Assembly (NCBI RefSeq): GCF_029852145.1
Contig: NC_079978.1
Location: 4,340,001 to 4,404,000, forward strand
Reading direction: 5' to 3'
Source: Microplitis mediator
Lineage: Eukaryota > Arthropoda > Insecta > Hymenoptera > Braconidae
DNA length: 64,000 nt
Part shown: positions 1 to 10,638 of the stretch, in pieces
Numbering within the stretch: the first letter of the stretch is position 1
Layout of the letters: every line of letters starts with the position of its first letter
Position numbers and translations under genes: made by a program
Notes under the pieces: model-generated
The model's database searches: none
What the model was told of the DNA's origin: nothing
The model's input: the letters and a program-made list of their open reading frames with translations, nothing else

Positions 1-2
1 AT

Positions 3-1613
3 AAAGGAAGTTATTCGGATTTTTATGGAAGTTGGAGCGATATTGTCGTTCAAGGGGTTTTAAAAATTACAATACAAGAATATTTCGCGGAAGTTAAATA
101 TGAAAATGATAAAATTTATTTAAAATCGGGTTTAACATGTACTTTATCTGATTTATCTTGTTTGGATTTAGAAGGAGGTTATACTTTTTGGGACTATATT
201 CCATCACATAAATGTGATTTTCAAAATTTCGGAGTTTTATACACGGGTAAAGTAAATAAAACATCTGAGAAAAATTCAGATAAACATGAAATTATTTATT
301 CCTTAGAATCAAATGGAATAACATTTGCATTAACTACCACAAATATTGAAATTATTTGTGGCTATAAAATAATCAGAACTGAACATCCTAAATTATTTAT
401 CTTTGAAACATCAAAGAATGATTTAATGTTAAATAATAAAATATCAATAGAAAATTTAGATCTATTTGCGTATGTTAATTCTAAGTTTGTATATGTAGAA
501 AAATTTATACAAAAACAAATTAAACAATTATATTATGATGTGTTAATTCATCGTTGTATGTTAGAACGTAATACTTTAAAAAATTTGTTATCAATTGCGT
601 CAAGTAAACCAGACGAGTTTGCTTATAATTATATGAAAGGACCAGGTTATATGGCTATAATGTCAGGTGAATCGATAAACATTGTAAAGTGCATACCTGT
701 TGAAGTATCAGTTTACCCAAGAAGTGAGTGTTATAACGAATTACCAGTGAAAAGAGGAAATGACAGTTACTTTTTAACTCCAAAAACAAGAATTTTAGTA
801 AGAAAAGGTACTCAGATTGATTGCAATCCACTTTTTCCACCTTTATTTTTAATAGATGGATCATGGTACAAATTTACACCTAATCCAGTTGAAGTTTTAC
901 CACCAAATAAAATTCAACCATTAACTAAACCAACATGGAAATATACTTCTCCAAAATTTTTAGCTACAAGTGGAATTTATTCTGAACAAGATCTCGACAA
1001 ATTAAGACATAGAATTATGTCTCCAGTAGAAAAACCAGCAATTTTAAGCAATATTGCTAGAGGAATGGATGGTTTGCATTTTGCAAATCAAGGTGAATCA
1101 ATATTAAATTTATTTGACACTAATGCATTACAAAAATTAGCTGATTCAGCATGGGAAAAAACATGGGGAAAATTTTTAATTTTTGGATCTGCAAGTGCGG
1201 GAATATTTAGTATAATTATGATTATACGACTAGTAAAATTTTCATTTGACACATTACTTCATGCTTTTCAAATTCGAAAAACTCATGGATGCTCTTTTTA
1301 TTTGTGTTTTTCATTTTGGGATGCCTGTACTAACTACATTTTAATAAGAGCACAAGAAAATAACATCAAGAATATTCATAAAAGTATTAATAATAATAAT
1401 AATACAAATTCAAACAATGATGAAAATGTTGAATTAGTTATAATTCGACAACCAACCCAAAATCAAGAAATTCAAACAACTATTGAAAATACTGAACCAT
1501 CAGCACCATCAACAGATGAAAAAATTTATCCAAGTTTACCAACAAATGAAGAAGAAAATAATGAAGCAAGAACTATTCAAAAAACAACTAGCATGTTCCG
1601 TTTATCCTCATAA
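3..1613 (+). CDS. Chuvirus-type glycoprotein (env-like), 5' partial
   Basis: The frame is open from the left window edge, so the true start lies outside; 536 codons are visible before the stop. The sequence has the layout of the chuvirus-type glycoproteins found in many arthropod genomes, often as the env of BEL/Pao retroelements. Visible landmarks are a Cys-containing EGGYTFW segment at about residues 50-65, a conserved core with paired Cys around an ECYNELP motif, and a stretch ending in the SxIARG-type motif. A hydrophobic membrane segment lies at about residues 391-410 (bases 1173-1230). The roughly 125-residue tail is Cys-rich near the membrane, then Asn-rich, then carries PSAP (1497-1508) and YPSL (1527-1538), which match TSG101- and ALIX-binding late motifs. 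Expected role: a membrane-anchored surface protein that binds and fuses membranes. There is no frameshift or stop, so the insertion is young or under selection. Family assignment is from memory of the family pattern, not a search. Confidence 0.8.
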   Translation, partial: KGSYSDFYGSWSDIVVQGVLKITIQEYFAEVKYENDKIYLKSGLTCTLSDLSCLDLEGGYTFWDYIPSHKCDFQNFGVLYTGKVNKTSEKNSDKHEIIYSLESNGITFALTTTNIEIICGYKIIRTEHPKLFIFETSKNDLMLNNKISIENLDLFAYVNSKFVYVEKFIQKQIKQLYYDVLIHRCMLERNTLKNLLSIASSKPDEFAYNYMKGPGYMAIMSGESINIVKCIPVEVSVYPRSECYNELPVKRGNDSYFLTPKTRILVRKGTQIDCNPLFPPLFLIDGSWYKFTPNPVEVLPPNKIQPLTKPTWKYTSPKFLATSGIYSEQDLDKLRHRIMSPVEKPAILSNIARGMDGLHFANQGESILNLFDTNALQKLADSAWEKTWGKFLIFGSASAGIFSIIMIIRLVKFSFDTLLHAFQIRKTHGCSFYLCFSFWDACTNYILIRAQENNIKNIHKSINNNNNTNSNNDENVELVIIRQPTQNQEIQTTIENTEPSAPSTDEKIYPSLPTNEEENNEARTIQKTTSMFRLSS

Positions 1614-1737
1614 ACTAAATTTTAAACTCTATTCTAAAAATACTAACAACTTGTGACTAACAAATTTTAAAAAATTTTTAATTATTTTAATTTTATAATT
1701 TTAGTGATGATACTTAAAATTAAAAGTGTTATTACAG
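1614..1737 (+). other. Spacer between glycoprotein and small zinc gene
   Basis: AT-rich spacer of 124 bases. It contains two AG acceptor-like sites, TTTTATAATTTTAG near 1704 and GTTATTACAG ending at 1737. The second directly abuts the ATG of the next gene. A spliced subgenomic message starting translation at that ATG is therefore possible, but the pyrimidine tract is weak. Confidence 0.3.
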
Positions 1738-2157
1738 ATGAAAATTCCTGCCGGAGTACTTAAACAAATGAAAGAAGATGAAGAATTGGATGCATTGTAC
1801 GGAATTCCACATACCAGAATTCCTGGAAGAAATTTAAAATTCTACGCAAGTTTGATAACATCATATTGTACCATGCCGAGAGAAATAGTAAAAGAGTTTT
1901 ATCACAATGATTTTGACAACGCATCTATGTGCGAAAATTGTTTAAAAGACTGTCCAATGATTTTTACAAAAAGATTTAAATATTGCAATCAAAACTGGCA
2001 TCGGTTATATCCGTATAAAATTTCGGGAAATTGCATCAAGTGCGGTGAAGTGTTAATATATCAAAAACCGGGATATATTTGTGAAGATTGTGCGAATACT
2101 TGGGTAAACTATCGCGACATTTTAGAAAATAAATATTTCATTGATATTTATGTGTAA
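1738..2157 (+). CDS. Small Cys-rich putative zinc-binding protein 1
   Basis: 139 residues from the first ATG; the frame can be opened 12 bases earlier only with GTG, so ATG at 1738 is preferred. Function not recognised. Six cysteines form three CxxC pairs at residues 65/68, 99/102 and 115/118, with extra Cys at 72 and 83. The spacing C-x2-C-x30-C-x2-C-x12-C-x2-C and the GE after the second pair are exactly matched by the protein encoded at 3477-3908, so the two are probably paralogues. An REIVKEF segment before the first pair also resembles REIEKF in the other protein. No signal peptide or membrane segment is seen, which suggests a soluble nuclear or cytoplasmic protein. It sits 124 bases after the glycoprotein on the same strand and is likely an accessory gene of the same element. 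An AATAAA at 2206-2211 and an A-run from 2226 follow. Confidence 0.7.
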   Translation: MKIPAGVLKQMKEDEELDALYGIPHTRIPGRNLKFYASLITSYCTMPREIVKEFYHNDFDNASMCENCLKDCPMIFTKRFKYCNQNWHRLYPYKISGNCIKCGEVLIYQKPGYICEDCANTWVNYRDILENKYFIDIYV

Positions 2158-2205
2158 TTTAGTGTTAAGAAAAATTAAATTTTATTGTCATAAATATTGT
2201 TATTA

Positions 2206-2257
2206 AATAAATATATATATATAACAAAAAAAAAAAAAAAAAAAAAAGGGGAAAATG

Positions 2258-2300
<43 letters not shown>
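2206..2300 (+). repeat. AATAAA followed by long A-runs
   Basis: AATAAA at 2206-2211 is followed 14 bases later by an uninterrupted A-run (about 2226-2247), then GGGG, then a second A-run to about 2299. This could be the fossil poly(A) tail of a reverse-transcribed message. It could equally be homopolymer expansion, because the whole 2.2-4.8 kb region is full of A-runs on this strand. Confidence 0.5.
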
Positions 2301-2301
<1 letters not shown>

Positions 2302-2497
2302 CATAAATAAATAATAATAGGAAAAATAATAATTAAGGATTTACATAAAAATATAATTTTTAAATATTAATCAATATTTCAATTTATTATTAAAAAAAAA
2401 AAAATAATAAATTCAAACAATATAAAAATACGTAAGAAATTAAATATAATAAATTTTATAAGTAATTCTTAATAAAAAAGTATATATATATTTATTT

Positions 2498-2620
2498 ATC
2501 GATTATTCTCAAGGTAGCTTTCTGTAATTGGATAAATAATCGATGCATTACCATCTTTGCGCTGGTAATGTTCTTAGCGCGGGAGGGTAGCGACGCGCGC
2601 AGTCGTCGCGAAATTTAAAT
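2498..2620. other. Hairpin-rich segment between the small genes
   Basis: An ATCGATTATT...AATAATCGAT inverted repeat spans about 2498-2544. It is followed by a GC-rich patch at about 2576-2612 with GCGACG...CGTCGC arms. This is much GC-richer than its surroundings. Role unknown; candidate RNA structure or regulatory element. Confidence 0.35.
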
Positions 2621-3023
2621 TTTTACATATATCTATACCTATATATATAATATATATATATTCATACATACTCTTTATACAAATCATATGCAATATATAT
2701 ATATATATATATATACACATCTAATATATTAAAATTATTACAAACTATATAAAAAGGTATATGAATAAACAATAAGAATAGAAATAGAATACATAAAAAA
2801 AAAAAGGGAAGAGAAAAAAAAAAATAAATAAGCTGAAAAACAAACAAAAAAATTATATTGATATATACATAAAATATATATATTATTATTATCATTAAAT
2901 ATATTCCATTAAATATTATTTCAATATTTAATGCATGTTAAATTTTTATGTCATTGGAATGCATGCTAAAACCAATGCATAAGTCGCGTTATCGCGAAAG
3001 GGACTCATATGACACCCCTTCCG

Positions 3024-3078
3024 CATATAAATTCTTTTTAAAAAATTTTGAGTAGGGATGTTACTAACCGGTAGCAGC
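3024..3078 (+). promoter_or_regulatory. Candidate promoter of second small gene (TATA + 24-bp motif)
   Basis: A TATA-like CATATAAATT at 3024-3033 lies about 29 bases before a 24-bp motif at 3055-3078 beginning GGGATGTTACTA and ending GGTAGCAGC. The same motif, 21 of 24 bases identical, recurs at 5753-5776, again just after a TATA-like sequence. The position fits a transcription start for the gene whose ATG is at 3477, about 420 bases downstream. Inferred from sequence only. Confidence 0.4.
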
Positions 3079-3476
3079 CCAGTTTAATTGTGAAAATTGC
3101 TTCATTATAAAGTCAACCTTCTCTAAAGTGGTTGGAAAATTATTTAATTAAGAATAATTTTTTTTTATCGTTCAAAAAAAAAAAAAAAGTAAATAGAGAA
3201 ATAATAGTAATAGTGAATATAAGTTAATCACTACAATAATAATAATAAATATATATAAAAAAAAAAGGGGTTTAATAAAATATTAAAATAATAATAATAT
3301 AGTGCATATATCTAAATATAATATTAAATAAAGTAAAAAAAAAATTTTTCGAATCACAAACAAAAAAAAAATAATTCAGGTAAATATTCCAATAAATATA
3401 TATTACTAAAGTAATACAATAAAAAAAAAGAGTTATTAGCTACGATCTTATTTTAATAATTTATATTAATAGAAAT

Positions 3477-3908
3477 ATGTCGGCACAACGATCCATGGGA
3501 CCTAATTACGTTAGCCTGGAAAAGGTTAGAAATTTGGTAACGGAAGAGCTACCATCTATATTTCGCGAAATTGAAAAATTCGCTTGCTTCAAGAGAAGTA
3601 AGGAAGCTAACCGCATATTAGTCAAAAACAAAGGGCAACGCAGTGAGGAAAAAATTTGTGTCGCATGTTATTGCGAATTATATCTTAAAAACGAAGGTTG
3701 GAATGATTTTGACAGTATAGTTCATTTCCATAAAATTAGTTTGGAAGAAAGTTTAAATTGTGATCAGTGTGGAGAAAAAATATTGGAGGTACAACCCGCT
3801 AAAGATTGTGAAGAGTGTAAACAACTCTTTTTATTTAAAGAAGAGGAGTTGTTCGAGAATGCCTCGTTATATGTCGAACCATCTTGGGAAGAATTATTGG
3901 AAAATTAA
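3477..3908 (+). CDS. Small Cys-rich putative zinc-binding protein 2
   Basis: 143 residues from an ATG. Function not recognised. CxxC pairs at residues 61/64, 95/98 and 111/114 repeat the exact 30- and 12-residue spacing of the protein at 1738-2157, including GE after the second pair; overall identity outside the ligands is low. The protein is rich in Glu and Lys, with an acidic C-terminus, and has no signal peptide or membrane segment. A TATA-like box plus the shared 24-bp motif lies about 420 bases upstream, so it may have its own transcript. A run of more than 20 A residues begins almost at the stop codon. By position it looks like an accessory gene of the element carrying the glycoprotein. 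A regulatory role, such as nucleic-acid binding by a zinc domain, would be inference only. Confidence 0.7.
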   Translation: MSAQRSMGPNYVSLEKVRNLVTEELPSIFREIEKFACFKRSKEANRILVKNKGQRSEEKICVACYCELYLKNEGWNDFDSIVHFHKISLEESLNCDQCGEKILEVQPAKDCEECKQLFLFKEEELFENASLYVEPSWEELLEN

Positions 3909-4097
3909 AAAAAAAAAAAAAAAAAAAACCAATAATAATACTAACTTTAATAAAAATAAAACAATAATGAATTAGAATAAAAAATTATGTTGAATAAAAA
4001 AATATGTATCAATTAATCAAAAAAAAAAAATTTATGTAATCACAATTTATTAAAACTATTGTATGTTTGTATTACGTTATGAAACAATGTAATAATA

Positions 4098-4132
<35 letters not shown>

Positions 4133-4458
4133 TATACATATATACAAATAAATAACGATCACTATAACCTAAATAATTGAATATATTACTAAAAAAAAAA
4201 ATTTATCTAAAAATGATTTCAGTTCTGATTATTTGTAAAAAAAAAAAAAAGAAAAAAAAGAGACAGTAAGTATAATATAAACTATAAAAATTTTCATAAT
4301 AAAGGTGAATAAAATAAATAAATAAATCAAAATAATAATTATTAAAGAGAAAAAGTAAATATGAAAATAAAAATTAGAAAAGTAGAATGAATAAAAAAAA
4401 ATAATAATAATATTATTATAAAATAATTTTTAAATAATTTTATCAAAAGAAATTTTGG

Positions 4459-4492
<34 letters not shown>

Positions 4493-4750
4493 ATAAAATG
4501 AATTTATATACATATACCATATATATAAAAAAAAAAAAAAAAAAAAATTTTTCTAATAATAATAATAATAATTAATAAAAAAAAAATCAACGAAACAATC
4601 GAAAAAAAAAAAAAAAAGAGGAGAAAACAAAAGTAAGTATTAAAATTAAAATTAAAATTCTGTAAAGATTTTTATGCATTATATTAATCATGAAATAAAA
4701 TTTTTTTTTTATATAATGAAATGATAAAAAAAAAAAAATAATAAATAACA
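3905..4750 (+). repeat. A-rich tract with many long A-runs
   Basis: Non-coding. At least seven A-runs of 12 to about 30 bases lie on the + strand (for example 3907-3927, 4101-4128, 4464-4490, 4530-4547), with few matching T-runs. The strand asymmetry continues from the coding part. Two purine-rich stretches (about 4240-4265 and 4607-4631) are each followed by GTAAGTAT, a splice-donor-like sequence; function unproven. Confidence 0.6.
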
Positions 4751-4863
4751 AATAATAATACATTAAATCTGAAATACTGTCAATATAAAAAAATATATAT
4801 ATATTGACTGTAATAAATATTTGTCATATATTAAAATATATGACAAATAACTAACAGTGGGGG

Positions 4864-6604
4864 TGTGACGTCACGACGTCGTATTCTTGCTGTCAATCAA
4901 TTTATAAAAAAATCGTACATGCTATGCCATCTGGCTATGCATAAATTAATTAATTAGCAAATGACTTCCAGCCATTATTACGGCTGATGATTTTTAAGTT
5001 TGAATTTAAATTTAAATTATTTTTATGAAATATTGTTGTTTAATAAATATAAATAAATATAATAATAAAATATCAAATGATGAAAAATAAATGTTTATAA
5101 AATTTGAATATAAATTCAAATTATTATATTTTATAATTAATAATAAAAATTGAAATTTATAAATAAATAAATAAGTAAAGAAATAATGAAATAATGAAAT
5201 GATAAAAATTTATGAATATGAAATAATGAAAAGAAATAATGAAATGAAAATGAAATTATATGAATAAATGAATAATAAAAAATTAAATAAATATGAAATG
5301 AAAATTATGAAATTATTATTATAAAAAAAATATGAAATGAATTTTGAAATATCTTTAAGAGATAAAGATATTTGTTGTTAAAAGAAAAAGAAATAAAATT
5401 AATTATTAATAATATGTTTATTAATAAAGAAATGAAATAAAAAATGAATATGAAATGAAATTATGAAATGATATAATAAAATATAATTAAATAATAATTA
5501 TTAATAAACAAGTTATTAATAATTAAAAATGAAATAAATTAAAAATGTTTAAATAAATAAAAGAATATATTGTAATAAAAGAAAAAGTAAGAATCAATAA
5601 ATATTGATTTATGAATTCGACTCCAATGCTTTATGCGTGTTGCTAACTGCATTGGAAGTCATGAAAAATATATATATAAATAATGATTATAAAAAAATAT
5701 TGATTCAATTATGACCAATGAAATAATTGGTATAATTAAATAATTATTGGAAGGGATGTTACTACCTGGTAACAGCTCTTCTGGAAATCGAAAAAGTTTT
5801 CAGTTTTCCTAAGTGAGCTCATTCGTCATTGACGAAATTTTAATTATTTAAAAGGCAAAGTCCTGAATTTTATTAAATCATTAATAATGGTGATTTAATT
5901 GTTTGTAAACTGAATTATTAAAATATAATTCAGAAGTTTTTATAAAATAATTGTTGAATTATTCAAAAGTAGTAATTCATTTAATTAATAAATAATTTTG
6001 ATAAACATTCCATCGATTATCAAATCTAATTTGAATTATTTAAATATAATTCATTTAATAAATAAAATTTAATATTGATAAAATTACATCAATTATCAAG
6101 GGTTGAGAAGGAAGAATAATAAATAATAAATCAAATAAATAATTATTGATAATAATAATAATCATCAAATAAATCAAGGTAACAATTTAATTAAATAAAT
6201 AATTAATAATAAATTTAAATAATAAATTGATTGTTTAAATAAATTAAATAACAAGTGAAATCGAGAGCTAAATCATTTTATAAAGCGTTAAAAATTGTAA
6301 ACTGCATTTAATTGTCTAATTCAATTTTAATTTTGTTTGTTATAATTTTTAAATAATTGTTTTGATTTAAATAAATTTGGAAATTGTTTTAATTTTGCTT
6401 TTATTATTTTACTAAATTAATTAAATTTTATTTTACTTAATTTTTAATAATTTTAATTATCTCTTAGACAACGAACCGTAAGTATTTTTATTTTAATTTT
6501 ATTTATAATAAACAGTCATCCTTATAGCTCCGTCCCAGTTATTTCGCTCGGCGAAGGCTAAACAGGAGCACAACTCTTAATATGTGTTATTTTGACGTAA
6601 CACA
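4864..6604 (+). repeat. Possible 3' LTR of the glycoprotein element
   Basis: After a G-rich AGTGGGGG the sequence begins TGTGACGTCA (containing a perfect TGACGTCA CRE palindrome at 4866-4873) and may end near 6604 in TGACGTAACACA, the approximate reverse complement. Short TG...CA inverted ends, a central TATA plus start-like motif (5731-5776) and many AATAAA signals are what an LTR would hold. There is no partner LTR or target duplication in the window to prove it, and the length of about 1.7 kb is long for BEL/Pao. No gene is visible inside; it is otherwise very AT-rich. Confidence 0.25.
5731..5776 (+). promoter_or_regulatory. Second copy of TATA + 24-bp start-like motif
   Basis: TATAATTAAA at 5731 is followed at 5753-5776 by the GGGATGTTACTA...CAGC motif, differing at 3 of 24 positions from the copy at 3055. 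Its core, GTTACTACCTGGTAAC, is an imperfect palindrome. If the surrounding segment is an LTR, this would be the genomic-RNA start site. No ORF follows closely. Confidence 0.35.
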
Positions 6605-9600
6605 TGTCTTGTGATACATGTCAGTGTAAAGTCATGATATGAAATTAGGCTCGTTTTCTAAAAGTGATGGTAAAAAAGGACAACGACTATTTTCGATAGA
6701 GAACCAGATAGTTCATTTCACAAAACATTATATAGGTACTGTACCAAACTAACCTTCACGTAAACGAAGTATAGAAAATTTAATTAGTATGAGATCATAA
6801 TTGTAATCGCTATTACGATGGCAAGACCAGTTATGATTATAGGACGTACAGCGACGATTGAATGTAAATATTGATTGATCTTCTTATCTTCACGGAAAAC
6901 TATTATGCACTCGATTCTTTTTGCTGTGCGAAAAATTTTTTTTCAAATAATTAAGTCTATAAAAGTTAATTAGAATAATTAAAAACAAAAAATTGAATTT
7001 GTTATGACATAAATTTTATATATATACATTCGATTAATATAATTAACGGTAAAATATAAAATAATTTTATGCTATTAAAATACACAATCAAAATGTTAGT
7101 TTTGAAATTAAATTATCTTGCCCACATTTACTTGTTATTTTAAAATTATTTATGCGTGGGAATATATCATGACAATGAATTTATCAATTTTAAATTCTAA
7201 ATGTCAAAAGTTATAGCAATATATTCTGTTGGCTTCGGCTTTTTCTATATTAATTATAAAAATATCTATAATTAAATATGAATAATTACATTATCAAAAT
7301 AATAATCATCAACAATTAATTGTTTATAAAATTTTGGCGCCAGCAGACTATAAACTGTCAGAATTAAAAATAAACTTCTAAATAAAAAAAAATAAGTAAA
7401 CAAAAAAATGTTAAATATATTCAACAAAAAAAATTTCTCCATGTTCCATTTTCAGCAGAGCTACAAAACTGTTCACAAGATCTCAAATATTTTTTTTATT
7501 TCATTAATTGTTCATATATTTTAAGTTTTTTGTTTAAAAAAAACCGCGTCAGTTGATAAAATTCCAGTCAATAAAAATGTAACGATTTCTAAAATCTGTT
7601 ACAAATTTAAAATAAATAATTATAAAATTAATAATGAAATTGAGGAAATAAAACAACATATTATTTGAATATAATAATAATAATAGTTTAGTAGAGGATG
7701 TTAGTGTTATTCACGGCATGCGCATAATTTACATATTTAACGTAAAACATTGATGCGCTGGACCTTGTATGTATAACAAGCTAATCGATACCCCGCGATG
7801 CTCTCCACCAGCATCAGAGCACTACTACCGAGCATCAGCATCAGCATCAACAGCATATCCGCGCGCGTCGTCGTTGTCTGACGCTTTCGAGTCATGTACG
7901 CCCGAGTCAAATTCATTCGAGCGATTATCGGCTCAATTGTTAGCCGGCCAACCCGTATCTCCTATTCTATCCGAGATCTTTATAAAAAAATATCTAGTAT
8001 ATACAATATTTTTATTTTTTATACTTTTTTTCCTCTTTAATTACAAGAAAACCCAAAGCACTTGGACTAAAAAATTACTTAAATTTTAAAATAATTAATT
8101 AAAAAAATAAAAGAAAGCTTCTGTATAACAAAAAAAAAATTTATTAAAGCGTAAATTTTCGCGGTAGACGGAGTAAAAATGAATTTTTAATTATTATTAT
8201 TTTTTTTTTATTAGCGAGTACTTGAGATATGAAAGAATAAAAAATAAGAGATTTTCCACTTTTTCCGTTTTCAGTTTTATGTCGTTTGTATATAGATATA
8301 GATACAGATATAGACATAGATGTATATGTATGGAAGGTTAGCATTCACGTGGAATTCCTAGGGGAATGTGACACAATGCGTAACGAAGGATGAGGAGAGG
8401 GCACAAGTGAAGTAAACGTTGCGTTGTGGAGTACAGAGGACAGAGGATAGAAGATAGAAGATAGAAAAAAAAAGAATGAGACGATAGAGAAGAAAAGGAT
8501 GGTGAGTGAGTAGGGGTCGAGCAAGGAAATTGTGTAATTTATTCAGTGAGCCGGGAGAGATCGCGCCCAACGGGCTCTTCCCATGCATGATGGCACAGTT
8601 GGGGGCAAGGAGGGCCACGTTGTGTTCCCGGCGTAGAGTTATTACTATATACTAAAACTCTGAGCAAGAGAGATCTCTATATTATGTATATATATAGCAA
8701 GATCCAAGAGCAAAGCTGAATTTTAGTGTGCAGTCGCGGGCGGCAGAGGGGGCAAAGGGGGGAGTTGAGGAAAAAGACGTAAGGGAGGTACATTTATTCC
8801 GGAAATAAAACTTGTGTCGCGAATGGCATATGCGCATCCAACACCAAGACCTAATATAATGTATAACAACACGGGTTTCTACTCTTCTCTTTCTCTACTT
8901 GTATATTTATGTATCTACTGTTTTACTCTCTTACTTCTTTACTTTACTTATATTATGCCCAGGCATGTATCTGAAGGCGTGCGTATATACTGTTTGTGTA
9001 GTTTAGTGTACAAAGCAGCCGTGATATATAAGAGATATGAAGAAGAAATTGGTTAAAAGCTAAAGCTAAGGATGAAAATGAAATTTGCCAACTCGGTGCT
9101 TGAGCCAAGAAAATTCGTAATTTGAGTATCTCCACTCTTTATACATATTTACCTTGAGAGTTTTCTTAAGTGGTTCGTCAAGTTAAAAAAACATTTATTT
9201 TAAATGTTGTATAACATTTCTATGATTATGATTTTTGTATGCTGTTTGTTTTATTATCATTTTATTTTCTCAAACGCAAGTCCGTTTCTATGCAAATTTA
9301 TTTTGACGATATTGTGACATTTTAGTGTACACTGAAATTTATCTACGTAAATAATTCTAGTTAATATCCGTTTGAATTTTACTTACGGTCATGAATAATT
9401 TTAAGATTTATTTTATTTAAACAATTAACCCAAAGATTTTGTCTTTTTTTTTTTCAAATCAAAAAGGAAACGAGGCTTTGATCTCATAATGAATGATTCG
9501 CGGTAGAGCTGTTTAAAATTGTAAATGAAAAAAAAGTGGTGAATGAACATGCGTCTAAACGCATTTACACATAGATACTTATTAAGTATTAAGAGTATGG

Positions 9601-10638
9601 TTTTACATGTGTGTATATGTAATATTAAAGAGAGAAGTAGTATAGGTTGATGATGTGAGTACATAGTTGAGCTGGTAATACTTCTTCCTCTTGTGCTTGC
9701 AGCAGGAGATGCGACGTGCTCGGTCGGTCGGTCGGTCACTGAACCGCTGGCTTCTCCAACTTGATGCCATTCCAGTCCGTCCTGCTATGCTGTGTATAGT
9801 AGTGTACTATCTGGTATCATTTGTGTGTGTGTATATGTCTGCATGTGTGTATGTATGTATGTATGTATGTATGGATGTATGTAGATGTATGTGTGCATGG
9901 TATGGTGGCTCACCAGCGAGGGAGAGTACCGTTAGATTGCGAGCCGCTGCTACTCTACGGTCTGCCTGGAAACCAGCGACACATTGTGACTGCAACGACT
10001 TTAAGAACGCGAATTAAATATAATACAACTAAAAAAAAATATAAACGTTCACCTTTTATTATCATCATTATAACCTTTTTATCTATTAGACTAATAAATA
10101 AATCAACTGCCGGCTCTTCAATTTAATTAATGTCAAATCTTTTTTCTGATTGATGTCATTTACATGACTGATAAAAATATATTTTGTTTATTATGACGTT
10201 ATGAGTCATGACTAAAATTTATAAATGGAATTAAACTTCAAAATTAAGGATTTTGAAATGTGAATAAAAATTTTATATTCATTTGATTGATTTTTTATGA
10301 ATTAACGTGACATGAATGAAGATAAATATATGTACATGTAGTTTATACATACAATAAAAGTCAATTGATTTAATAAAATAATAAAAGTTATTAAGAGAAA
10401 GTATTTTATTTATAGTTTTATCTTTTTTATTTAGCTATAAAATTTATTTTTATCAATTTCTCTGCGTGCAACGATACGCGGTTTATTTTTGTCTCACACT
10501 ACATACACATGTGATAGGCAATTATTTAATTGTGTAACTATCATATCAATAATAAACAATCATACTCCATTCATAGATTGTCGATGATACTATTTTGTTA
10601 AATCGTTTAAATTAAATTATTATAAAATTAAAAATATA
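6605..10638. other. Gene-free region with GC-richer islands
   Basis: No supported gene. AT-rich sequence is interrupted by GC-richer unique islands at about 7765-7980, 8345-8640, 8730-9060 and 9660-10015. A tetranucleotide repeat of the GTAT type lies at about 9845-9890, and a short CGGT repeat at about 9719-9735. Islands of this kind resemble cis-regulatory modules or non-coding exons, but nothing fixes their role. Confidence 0.4.

Noticed and set aside
7335..7350. TGGCGCC resembling a retroviral primer-binding site
   Set aside because: No LTR-like CA end directly before it and no gag-pol after it; too short to support.
7769..8089. 106-residue + strand ORF, Ser/Ala-rich then hydrophobic
   Set aside because: It starts at an ATG in a GC-rich island but has no recognisable domain or splice context and runs out into AT-rich sequence; more likely chance.
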